From JANNHP01 sp031404455 (GTDB taxonomy: Bacteria > Planctomycetota > JAJSAM01 > JAJVHW01), in contig JANNHP010000255.1 in assembly GCA_031404455.1 (NCBI GenBank), positions 1-5,524 of the forward strand: a stretch of 5,524 nucleotides of DNA, given 5' to 3'. Made by a program: the position numbers and the translations under genes. Within the stretch, counting starts at the first letter, position 1. The number at the start of each line of letters is the position of its first letter. Positions 1 through 5,524 of this stretch are shown here, piece after piece. The notes beneath the pieces were generated by a model that saw only the letters and a program-made list of their open reading frames with translations, had not been told where the DNA came from and did not search any database.

Positions 1-1
1 C

Positions 2-1057
2 GACGTCCTCGGCGGTCGTCGCCGCCTCCAGCCCGGACGCCTTCGACGACACTCCGCCCGTTGGCGGCGTGGTCGCCAGGATCCGGACTCCGGCCAGGGG
101 CGAACCATCCTTCGTCCGCACGTGCCCCGTGATCGTCCCCGTGCCGGGCGGGGGGAGTTCGATCGCGACTTCGTCGAACGCCGCAGCGAGCGAGGAGCGG
201 GACGCTCCGGGCGCTGGCGTCGTGTCGGACGACGGAGCCGTCCGCGTTCGCGGGCCGTCCGTCGCGGTCGCGGGGCTGGACTCTCGTGGCGTCGCGCGGT
301 CGTTCGGGACGATCGCCGCTGCCTTCGAATCGTCGATCGGCGACTTCGCGGCCACCTCGCGCGTCCTCCCGATCACACCCGCCGTGACCAACGATCCAAG
401 GAGCGCCCCGACGAGCGCTCCCGCCACGACCGATTTCGTCGTCGCCGCCATCACCGCTCCTCCCGTCGCCGTCACCGTCGCCTTCGCCGACGCGGCGACC
501 ATCCCCTCCCGCGCGCCCGCCAGCGGCAGGAGCGCCATCGCCCACGACGTCCCGTCGCCGCCGAGGTCGCGGTCGAGGCGGCCGCGGAGAAGCGCGAGCG
601 CCCGCTTGATCCGCGTCCGCGCCGTCTCAATGGGGACGCCCGTCCGCCGCGCGACCTCGTCGCTGCCCACCCCCTGGAAAAACCGCAGCAGCACCGCGGT
701 GCGATGCGGCTCGTCGAGGGACATCACCGCGTCCACCACGCGGCGGTGCGCGTCGGCCTTCGCCACCGTCACCGCGGGCGACGTCTCGGGCCCGCGCGGC
801 GGCGCTGCCGCCTCCCACCGCTCGCGCCGCGCCGCGCGCCGCCGCGACTCGGACGCCGCGTTGCGCACCACGCGCGAGAGCCATCCGCGCAGCGACGTCG
901 CCTCGCGCGGCGGGCTCTCGAGCGCGGCGAGCCACGTCTGCTGGACGACGTCGTCCGCCGTCGCGTCGTCGAGCACGAGGCTCCGCGCCAGCGCCTCGAC
1001 CCAGCCGCGCTCGCGCAGCAGCGTCTCGACGGCGATCGGTCGCAGGGCGTCGGTCAT
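2..1057 (-). CDS. ECF-type sigma-70 factor fused to a membrane segment and a carboxypeptidase-regulatory-like domain (C-terminus off window)
   Basis: Read directly on the minus strand: 352 codons open to the window edge. ATG at 1057 is fixed as the start because an in-frame TGA lies two codons upstream (1064-1066); a short-spaced GAAGG precedes it. Residues about 18-80 look like sigma region 2 (DDATADDVVQQTWLAALE, then the basic SLRGWLSRVVRNAASESRRR). Residues about 108-160 are sigma region 4 (MSLDEPHRTAVLLRFFQGV, then a helix-turn-helix ending GVPIETARTRIKRALALLRG). Such proteins direct RNA polymerase to promoters. The extension is unusual: a hydrophobic stretch at about 209-230 (VVAGALVGALLGSLVTAGVIG) predicts one membrane span, followed by a Ser/Thr/Pro/Ala-rich linker (about 231-300). 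From about residue 305 GTITGHVRTKDGSPLAGVRI matches the first strands of a carboxypeptidase-regulatory-like (CnaB/transthyretin-like) fold. Inference: a membrane-anchored sigma factor whose outer domain could sense or bind something. The C-terminal end and any further domains are not visible. Confidence 0.92.
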   Translation of the reverse strand, partial: MTDALRPIAVETLLRERGWVEALARSLVLDDATADDVVQQTWLAALESPPREATSLRGWLSRVVRNAASESRRRAARRERWEAAAPPRGPETSPAVTVAKADAHRRVVDAVMSLDEPHRTAVLLRFFQGVGSDEVARRTGVPIETARTRIKRALALLRGRLDRDLGGDGTSWAMALLPLAGAREGMVAASAKATVTATGGAVMAATTKSVVAGALVGALLGSLVTAGVIGRTREVAAKSPIDDSKAAAIVPNDRATPRESSPATATDGPRTRTAPSSDTTPAPGASRSSLAAAFDEVAIELPPPGTGTITGHVRTKDGSPLAGVRILATTPPTGGVSSKASGLEAATTAEDV

Positions 1058-1080
1058 GGGCCTTCAAGCTACAGATGCCG

Positions 1081-1132
1081 GCCGCGGGCGCGGTGGTTCG
1101 AGATCGACGGGCGCGTGAGGCGGCGCCGCGGC
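1081..1132 (-). terminator. GC-rich inverted repeat just after the thioredoxin-like gene; possible hairpin terminator
   Basis: The arms are GCCGCGGGCGC (1081-1091) and GCGCCGCGGC (1123-1132). They are complementary apart from one bulged G, and the right arm includes the last base of the thioredoxin-like gene's stop codon. The intervening sequence is about 31 bases and itself contains short CGCG pairs. On the minus transcript no U-run follows, so this is not a classical intrinsic terminator. It could be a Rho-associated or RNA-stabilising hairpin, or simply chance in GC-rich DNA. Confidence 0.3.
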
Positions 1133-1839
1133 TACTTCGCCGGCTTCGGTTTCGGCTTCGGCGCGACGAGGTCGAGCGCCTCCTGCGCCTTCTTCGCGAC
1201 CGCATGCTCCGCACCGTAGTCCGCGACGAGCTTCTCCAGCGCCTTCACGGCCTCGGGCACCTTCTTCTTGTCGGCGGCGAGGAGTTTCGCGCGCTCGATC
1301 TCCGCTTCGCCCGCCTTCGTGAGCCGCGCGTCGACGGCCTCGGTCGCAATCTGCACCGCGGCGCCGCGCTCGATGCGGCGGATCTCGAAGATCGCCGCGA
1401 GCTGAGCCTTCACGTCGCCCTTGCTCACGGCGTTGTCGAGCTTCTGCTTCTGCTCGATCAGCACCTCGTGGCCGCCGCCCGGCGCGCGCGCGCTCGGGCA
1501 GTTCCGCATCGCCTCCTCCGCCGCGAGGAGGAACTCGGCGATCGGCACCTCGCCCGACGACATGATGATCGGCTGCTCCTCGAACTCGAGCCACACCACG
1601 GCCGGGAGCGCGCTGAGGTCGTATCTCCGGTACGGCTTCTGGTCGTCGTCGGGGTCGATCAGCACGGGCGTGAACTTCTCGATGCGCCGGAGCACGTCCT
1701 TCTTCTTCCAGGTGCGCTCCGCGAACGCGAGGCACGCCTTGTCCTTCGCCGAGGTGAAGAAGAGCATCATCGGCTTGCCCATGAAGGCCGACTCCGCGCG
1801 CCCCGTCTCGAGGCCGACGACGAACGGCACGTCGCCCAT
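1132..1839 (-). CDS. Thioredoxin-fold protein with long helical C-terminal tail, CXXC lost
   Basis: The 235-residue frame starts at ATG 1839 and ends at TAG 1132-1134. Residues about 15-110 look like a thioredoxin fold: strand MMLFFTS (24-30), a helix beginning at AKDKAC (31-36), strand FTPVLID (56-62), then the cis-proline signature SALPAVVWLE (P79) and a final helix EFLLAAEEAM. The usual CXXC is reduced to one cysteine, C36, at about the second-Cys position, so disulfide oxidoreductase activity is unlikely unless C36 acts alone. Residues about 124-225 are charged and helical, TPR- or coiled-coil-like, ending in a Lys/Pro tail (APKPKPKPAK). The frame stays open and coding-like for 21 codons upstream of this ATG, including a hydrophobic ALVASVAFGG, before hitting TAG. 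The original gene therefore probably began at 1932 with a signal peptide. If ATG 1839 is used, with only a weak GGAAG upstream, the product would be cytoplasmic. It may be co-transcribed with the sigma factor gene 74 bases downstream. Confidence 0.8.
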   Translation of the reverse strand: MGDVPFVVGLETGRAESAFMGKPMMLFFTSAKDKACLAFAERTWKKKDVLRRIEKFTPVLIDPDDDQKPYRRYDLSALPAVVWLEFEEQPIIMSSGEVPIAEFLLAAEEAMRNCPSARAPGGGHEVLIEQKQKLDNAVSKGDVKAQLAAIFEIRRIERGAAVQIATEAVDARLTKAGEAEIERAKLLAADKKKVPEAVKALEKLVADYGAEHAVAKKAQEALDLVAPKPKPKPAK

Positions 1840-1932
1840 CTGCGGCTTCCAGTCCTTCGGCGGCTTCGGATCGCCGCCGAACGCGACGCTCGCGACGAGC
1901 GCCTAAGCGACCGCACCTCGCATGAACCTCAT
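1840..1932 (-). pseudogene. Signal-peptide-coding 5' end of the thioredoxin-like gene, interrupted by an in-frame TAG
   Basis: Reading in frame with the thioredoxin-like gene from ATG 1932 gives MRFMRGAVA, a TAG at 1903-1905, then ALVASVAFGGDPKPPKDWKPQ, and continues into MGDVPF. If the amber codon were a sense codon, this would be a textbook short signal peptide: basic n-region, Ala/Val-rich h-region, small residues near the likely cleavage site, then a Pro/Lys linker. The 21 codons after the stop nearly all end in G or C, as in the rest of the gene. A Shine-Dalgarno-like run sits five bases before ATG 1932. No other minus-strand frame here gives a hydrophobic leader. Interpretation: a nonsense mutation or a base-call error (TAG is one change from TTG, TCG or TGG). 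Readthrough is possible but unsupported. Confidence 0.6.
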
Positions 1933-1937
1933 GACGA

Positions 1938-1944
1938 CTCCCCC
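1938..1944 (-). promoter_or_regulatory. Ribosome binding site for the ancestral start of the thioredoxin-like gene
   Basis: GGGGGAG on the minus strand lies five bases before ATG 1932, and a GGAGG (1946-1950) is slightly further up. This is a far better match than anything before ATG 1839, and it argues that 1932 was the original start. Confidence 0.5.
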
Positions 1945-2169
1945 GCCTCCGGTCGACGAGCTGGACGCTCCGCGCCGCGCAAGGAACTCGCGCCGACGGG
2001 GACGTCTTCGCCTCTTCTCGGGAGGGCGCGCCCAGCATAACGCACCGCTCGGCAGGCTCGCCGGCGCGTCGCCGTTCCGCAGCGACCCCGGTCGCGGCCG
2101 GGCGTGCTAATCTCCCCCGCTCGCAGCCGAGGCCCGTTGGGGACGGGCTCGCAGGTCGGTGTGACGTTC

Positions 2170-2174
2170 GGAGG
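2170..2174 (+). promoter_or_regulatory. Shine-Dalgarno of the large secreted protein gene
   Basis: GGAGG lies five bases upstream of ATG 2180. This near-ideal site and spacing, followed at once by a signal peptide, fixes the start of the gene. Confidence 0.85.
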
Positions 2175-2179
2175 TTTCG

Positions 2180-2263
2180 ATGTTCAGGAAGCTCTCGGTG
2201 TTGGCGGGACGGATCGTCGTCGCGACGGCGGCGCTCGCTGGGCTCGCCGCGTCGGCGTGGGCG
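2180..2263 (+). other. Signal peptide of the large secreted protein
   Basis: Residues 1-28 have a basic n-region (MFRK, then R11), an Ala/Val/Leu-rich h-region (VVATAALAGLAA) and an A-x-A site (AWA) followed by QD, all typical of Sec/SPI export. There is no lipobox cysteine. Confidence 0.85.
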
Positions 2264-5200
2264 CAGGACTACACGATCTCCGTGGCGTCGGGAATGCTCG
2301 AGACGCGTCCGTCCAGCGGCACGACCGCGCTGAACCAGGCCAGCACCTCGACCTCGACCGGTCTGTCGGTCGACCTGCCGTTCGAACTCCACTACTACGG
2401 ACGACGACTGAGCCGTCTCTGGGTCGGACCGAGCGGCTATCTGATCGCCAATCCGGACATCACGACGATCTTCGCGAATCCGCACAGGAATAGCGGAGCA
2501 CCCGGGCGCTCCCCGACGTCCAACGCGTTCCCCTACACGCCGCAGGGAACGAATGGCAGCGCAAGTCCGAACGCCGACGGACTGATCGCCGCATTCTGGG
2601 ACTCGATCAACATCTACACCGGGACGCCGCCTGTCGGCGACACGTACTGGTGGATCGTCGGCGCAGCGCCGAACCGGCGGTTCGTCGTGTCGTGGGAGAA
2701 CTTCGAGATCCAAGGATCGACATCCGGGATCCCGATCACGGCGCAGGTGCATCTCCACGAGACGACCGGCCGCATCGTGCTCGCCTACACGACCACCGGC
2801 GACTACTCGCGCGGCCGGTATGTCTGCGGGATCGACTCGTACGGAGATGCGCGGTTCACCAGCCCCGTGATGAACTCGAACACCAACACTGGGCACCCTG
2901 GCGCGGACTTCATCCTCGATCCGACCGCCGTCACCTACTCGGGCACGCTCCTCTTCGACAAGATCGTCTCTGACGCGAACGGGATCGGACCCGGTGTGTC
3001 CGCAAATCGGCCGATCCCTTCCTGCCGCGTGGAACTGCGCCGCAACAGCGACTCCTTCGTCTGGGCCTCGACGACGACTGCGAGCGACGGCAGTTTCAGC
3101 GTCACCGGAATCGGACTTCCGGCGGCGACTCCGGGAACGATCGCCGTGCTGGCCCAGAACGCGGCGTGCCGCGTGAGCGCGACTCTTGGAGGGACCGTGA
3201 CCCAGTGGGTGCTCGACGGTTCGCGCTCGTTCGTCACGGGGGAGAACTTCGGCACGCTCACGCTCGGCGTCTCCGGCGACGCGAACGCCGACGTCCGCGC
3301 CGCGCTGAACGTCGCGAGTGCGTGCATCGGCGCGCACGCATGGGCATCCGTACGGACGACCGACACCATCCCTCCGCTCGACGTTCTCCTCGATCCGGCT
3401 TCTACGGCGGCCACCGCATACCAGAAGGCCGTCGATCCCGCTCCGGCGGCGGTTCGCATCGGATCGCGGCAGGCGTCCAATCCGGACGCATGGGACGACG
3501 CGGTGGTCTCGCGCACGTACGGCCGTCACGTTCTGGCGTCGATCGCCGGCACGCCATCGACGGCCGTCGACCATCGGTTCGACATGGTGTCCGACGGCGC
3601 GAACGCCTTCGCCGAGGCCTTCGGCTACGCGCTCTGGGCCGCCGTCTCTGGCACTTCGCAGGCGATCGACGGCACCGGTCCCACGACAGCCGTGGTGTAC
3701 GACCTCGAGAATCCCTCCATCACGGTCACGAAGGGCCCGGACGTGGCCGGTTGCATGGCGGCGGCGCTGTTCGATCTGATCGACGGCGCGAACGAGACGA
3801 TCGACGTAGTGGACGGGACCTCGAACACGGACCGAGTGCTTCGGGCCGCGGATTCGCTCGCGGTGGCGCCTAACTCCTCCACGTTCCTGCAGGCGTGGGC
3901 GACCGCGGGATACGACGCATCGGGGATCACGCGAGCGTTCGTCGGCAACGGCGCGCTCGACGACGACACCGCCGAGCCGAATGACGACCGGGACGAGTCG
4001 CTCTCTCTCGGGGCCGTGGGCGTGAAGCGGACGGGCCTCGTCCTCAATCGATTCAACGAAGACTGGTTCACGGTGACGGTCGATTCCGCAGCCCCAGCCC
4101 TCGTCGCCGATGCGAAGTACGATCAGCTCACGACCGGTGCCGCCGTCGGAGTGGAGATCCGCGACGCGGCCGGTGCTCTCGTCGGCACGGGCGCGCTGCA
4201 GCCTCTCACCGGTGCCGTCCACGCGGCGACCGGAGCGATCGCCGCCGGGACGTATCGGATCGGCGTGCGGCACCTCTCCGGCGGTCGAGTTCCGACCTAC
4301 ACGTTTCAGGCGTGCGTTCCGCCGTCGCTCGACGCCGTGCCGGTCCGCGACTGGACGGTCGGCCGGCCCTACGACTTCCCGATCGGTTCGCGCGATGGAA
4401 TCGCGCCGTATCTCTCGACCACGGGCACGACGGCTCTCCCGCCCGGGCTCGGACTCAATCAGCCTTCGCAGCGCGTCATCGGGACGCCGTCCACGGTGGG
4501 CGAATTCCTCGTGACGCTGCAGATCAGGGATGGCGGCGACCCGGCGAACATCACGAGCAGCACACGCGTAGTCACGATCCACGACGTCCTGGAGATCCCC
4601 GTCGCCCCCTTCGTCGGTTTCCCCGCGGGCAAGCCGCTCGCGCTTTCGCTCCCCACGACCGGCGGCACGCCGCCGTTCGCGCTGACGGTCCCCGTCGGCG
4701 CGCTGCCGGCGGGACTCTCCTTCGCCCCCGGCACGTTCGACGTCACCGGCACCGCCGCCGCGCAGACGAGCACGCGCTTCGAACTCGACGGCGTGGACGT
4801 CGCGGGATCCGCGAACTACGTCGCGACGCGCGGCGTCGTCGCCGTGGAGCTCAACGCGAAGAACGTCCCCGCGTCTCTCGCGGCGGGCGACGACGCGTGC
4901 TGTTGGTGGTTCGACGCGGTGAAGGGGAGCGCTGTCTCGTTCAAGGCGGCGACCGCGAAGGGATCGCCGAAGCGCGTGCTGACGGGTGCCGTGTTGGCCC
5001 CGGACCGCTCGGAGGTGACGACGGCGACCGTCAAGCCGAAGACGGGGAGCCTCTCGGTCACGAAGCTCGTCTGCCCGGAGTCCGGCCGTTACTACGTGAT
5101 CGCCGCGAGTGCGGCTGGCGAGGCCGCGCAACTCCTCGGCAACGTCGCCGTCGCGGCGCCGAAGGGCGGGGCGACGAAGCTCGCCGACTTTGCGCCGTCG

Positions 5201-5503
5201 GACACGACGACGATCGAGTTCGGGGCGCTCGCGGGGGCGACGCTCTCGCTGAAGTTCGCGGGCGACAAGAAGCAGAGCCTCACAGCGCGCATCCTCTCCG
5301 TCACCGACCCGAACGGAACGCCGGTCAACTTCGGCGCCTTCGTCACGACCTCCGGCGTCGGCGGCACGCTCGCGATGCCGCTTCCGACCGGCGGCACGTG
5401 GACGGTCGTCCTCGGCGCCACATCGACGACCGGCAACCCCGGCAAGTTCTCGGCGTCCTACAAGCTGAAGCAGCCGAAGGGCGGCGTCTTCTCGGACGAC
5501 TGA
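2180..5503 (+). CDS. Large secreted multidomain protein: nidogen-like, pseudo-metallopeptidase, PPC and putative Ig domains
   Basis: The complete 1107-residue protein opens with a signal peptide (MFRKLSVLAGRIVVATAALA..., probable cleavage after ASAWA at residue 28), so it is exported. Residues about 30-250 form a beta-rich, nidogen-like region (RFVVSWENFEIQG, TAQVHLHETTGRIVLAYTTT). Residues about 255-363 resemble a carboxypeptidase-regulatory/CnaB sandwich (CRVELRR, then TASDGSFSVTGIGLP). Residues about 365-590 are mixed helical and look like a gluzincin-type metallopeptidase: AWDDAVVSRTYGRHV sits where such proteins read WDDxVxxHEYGHxV, so the zinc-binding His and catalytic Glu are lost, while FAEAFGYALWAAV keeps a later Glu (E479). 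Residues about 591-712 are a PPC-like domain (AEPNDDRDES, DWFTVTV, AGTYRIGV). Residues about 713-802 are a putative Ig (He_PIG) domain (LPPGLGLN, GTPSTVGEFLVTLQIRD), with a second, weaker one at about 803-890. Residues about 890-1107 hold two PPC-like sandwiches. No sorting motif or C-terminal membrane anchor is visible. The overall role is unknown; a cell-surface or extracellular binding protein is the best guess. Confidence 0.93.
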   Translation: MFRKLSVLAGRIVVATAALAGLAASAWAQDYTISVASGMLETRPSSGTTALNQASTSTSTGLSVDLPFELHYYGRRLSRLWVGPSGYLIANPDITTIFANPHRNSGAPGRSPTSNAFPYTPQGTNGSASPNADGLIAAFWDSINIYTGTPPVGDTYWWIVGAAPNRRFVVSWENFEIQGSTSGIPITAQVHLHETTGRIVLAYTTTGDYSRGRYVCGIDSYGDARFTSPVMNSNTNTGHPGADFILDPTAVTYSGTLLFDKIVSDANGIGPGVSANRPIPSCRVELRRNSDSFVWASTTTASDGSFSVTGIGLPAATPGTIAVLAQNAACRVSATLGGTVTQWVLDGSRSFVTGENFGTLTLGVSGDANADVRAALNVASACIGAHAWASVRTTDTIPPLDVLLDPASTAATAYQKAVDPAPAAVRIGSRQASNPDAWDDAVVSRTYGRHVLASIAGTPSTAVDHRFDMVSDGANAFAEAFGYALWAAVSGTSQAIDGTGPTTAVVYDLENPSITVTKGPDVAGCMAAALFDLIDGANETIDVVDGTSNTDRVLRAADSLAVAPNSSTFLQAWATAGYDASGITRAFVGNGALDDDTAEPNDDRDESLSLGAVGVKRTGLVLNRFNEDWFTVTVDSAAPALVADAKYDQLTTGAAVGVEIRDAAGALVGTGALQPLTGAVHAATGAIAAGTYRIGVRHLSGGRVPTYTFQACVPPSLDAVPVRDWTVGRPYDFPIGSRDGIAPYLSTTGTTALPPGLGLNQPSQRVIGTPSTVGEFLVTLQIRDGGDPANITSSTRVVTIHDVLEIPVAPFVGFPAGKPLALSLPTTGGTPPFALTVPVGALPAGLSFAPGTFDVTGTAAAQTSTRFELDGVDVAGSANYVATRGVVAVELNAKNVPASLAAGDDACCWWFDAVKGSAVSFKAATAKGSPKRVLTGAVLAPDRSEVTTATVKPKTGSLSVTKLVCPESGRYYVIAASAAGEAAQLLGNVAVAAPKGGATKLADFAPSDTTTIEFGALAGATLSLKFAGDKKQSLTARILSVTDPNGTPVNFGAFVTTSGVGGTLAMPLPTGGTWTVVLGATSTTGNPGKFSASYKLKQPKGGVFSDD
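3272..3949 (+). other. Degenerate metallopeptidase-like domain (HExxH replaced by RTYGR)
   Basis: This covers residues about 365-590 of the secreted protein. The order of landmarks follows secreted bacterial gluzincin-like domains as I know them: NVASACIGAHAWASV helix, PPLDVLLDP strand, AVRIGSRQASNPDAWDD, the would-be active-site helix VVSRTYGRHVLASIAG, FAEAFGYALWAAVSG in place of the usual SEGxAxxxA helix, and CMAAALFDLIDGANETIDVVDG in place of the usual AxALWDLxD segment. R445, T446 and R449 occupy the His, Glu and His positions. The fold call is motif-level inference without an alignment. Confidence 0.5.
4847..5500 (+). other. Two tandem C-terminal PPC-like beta-sandwich repeats
   Basis: This covers residues about 890-1107. 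Both halves share a pattern: FDAVKGSAVSFKAA versus FGALAGATLSLKFA; then AVLAPDRSEV versus RILSVTDPNGTPV; then CPESGRYYVIAASAA versus LPTGGTWTVVLGATS. This suggests duplication of a roughly 105-residue module. The first repeat carries the unusual CCWW (907-910) and C965, which could form a disulfide outside the cell. Confidence 0.5.
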
Positions 5504-5524
5504 CGCCGCGACGATCGCGCTACG

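Larger units (their letters stand above)
1933..2179. other. Divergent intergenic region between the thioredoxin-like gene and the large secreted protein gene
   Basis: About 250 bases with no convincing coding frame. It must hold the 5' regions of both flanking genes. Visible items are: an imperfect palindrome GCGACC-CC-GGTCGC (2082-2095); a hairpin GCCCGT-TGGGG-ACGGGC (2132-2148) in the presumed leader of the plus-strand gene; and an 8-base direct repeat GCTCGCAG at 2119-2126 and 2147-2154, the second copy overlapping the hairpin's right arm. On the minus strand TATGCT (2034-2039) resembles a -10 box but lacks a clear -35 box. On the plus strand the only A/T-rich spot is GCTAATCT (2105-2112), also without a clear -35. 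These promoter readings are weak. Confidence 0.4.

Noticed and set aside
69..1219. Two long plus-strand open frames over the sigma factor gene
   Set aside because: Both translate to Arg/Ser/Ala-rich sequence without domains, while the minus-strand frame gives unmistakable sigma regions 2 and 4.
1903..1905. TAG reassigned to an amino acid in this organism
   Set aside because: The thioredoxin-like gene itself ends at TAG (1132-1134) after a natural Lys/Pro tail, so TAG behaves as a stop here.
1075..2040. Plus-strand 321-codon frame over the thioredoxin-like gene
   Set aside because: Leu/Arg/His-rich antisense shadow; no family features.
1064..5131. A 1355-codon open frame on the minus strand, opposite the large secreted gene and overlapping the thioredoxin-like gene
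   Set aside because: Its product is Arg/Gly/Asp-rich low-complexity sequence with no domains, no signal peptide and no clear ribosome binding site. In GC-rich DNA the antisense of a G/C-ending gene rarely meets stops, and the plus-strand gene has clear domains throughout.
2180..5503. Mosaic origin of the large gene from uneven third-position GC
   Set aside because: Hand counts of 40 codons gave 31 G/C-ending near residues 91-130, 36 near 440-479 and 37 near 875-914. The difference is mild and could reflect local amino acid content; no sharp boundary is seen.
5504..5524. Terminator after the large secreted gene
   Set aside because: Only 21 bases are visible and they show no stem-loop or T-run.

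Overview
The window is GC-rich bacterial DNA with strongly G/C-biased third codon positions. It holds three protein genes and no RNA gene, CRISPR array or insertion sequence that I can see. The gene types point to a planctomycete-like bacterium: an ECF sigma factor carrying a membrane-spanning C-terminal extension with a carboxypeptidase-regulatory-like domain, a thioredoxin-fold protein with a long helical tail, and a very large secreted mosaic of beta-sandwich domains (PPC, putative Ig). This assignment is inference from architecture. A distant GC-rich phylum such as Acidobacteriota or Myxococcota is not excluded.

Layout: positions 1-1057, minus strand, hold the start and first 352 residues of the sigma factor fusion, which runs off the left edge. 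Positions 1058-1131 are a short gap with a GC-rich inverted repeat. Positions 1132-1839, minus strand, hold a thioredoxin-like gene. Its reading frame continues upstream into what looks like a normal signal peptide (start at 1932, good ribosome binding site), but an in-frame TAG at 1903-1905 interrupts it. Positions 1933-2179 are the divergent intergenic region. Positions 2180-5503, plus strand, hold a complete 1107-residue secreted protein with a clear signal peptide. The last 21 bases hold nothing recognisable.

The two minus-strand genes lie 74 bases apart and could be co-transcribed; the large secreted gene is divergent from them. No shared pathway can be proven. The strongest points for follow-up are: the central domain of the secreted protein, which looks like a zinc metallopeptidase with its HExxH site replaced (RTYGR); the amber codon inside the thioredoxin-like gene's signal peptide; and the sigma factor that appears to be a membrane protein with an extracytoplasmic domain.
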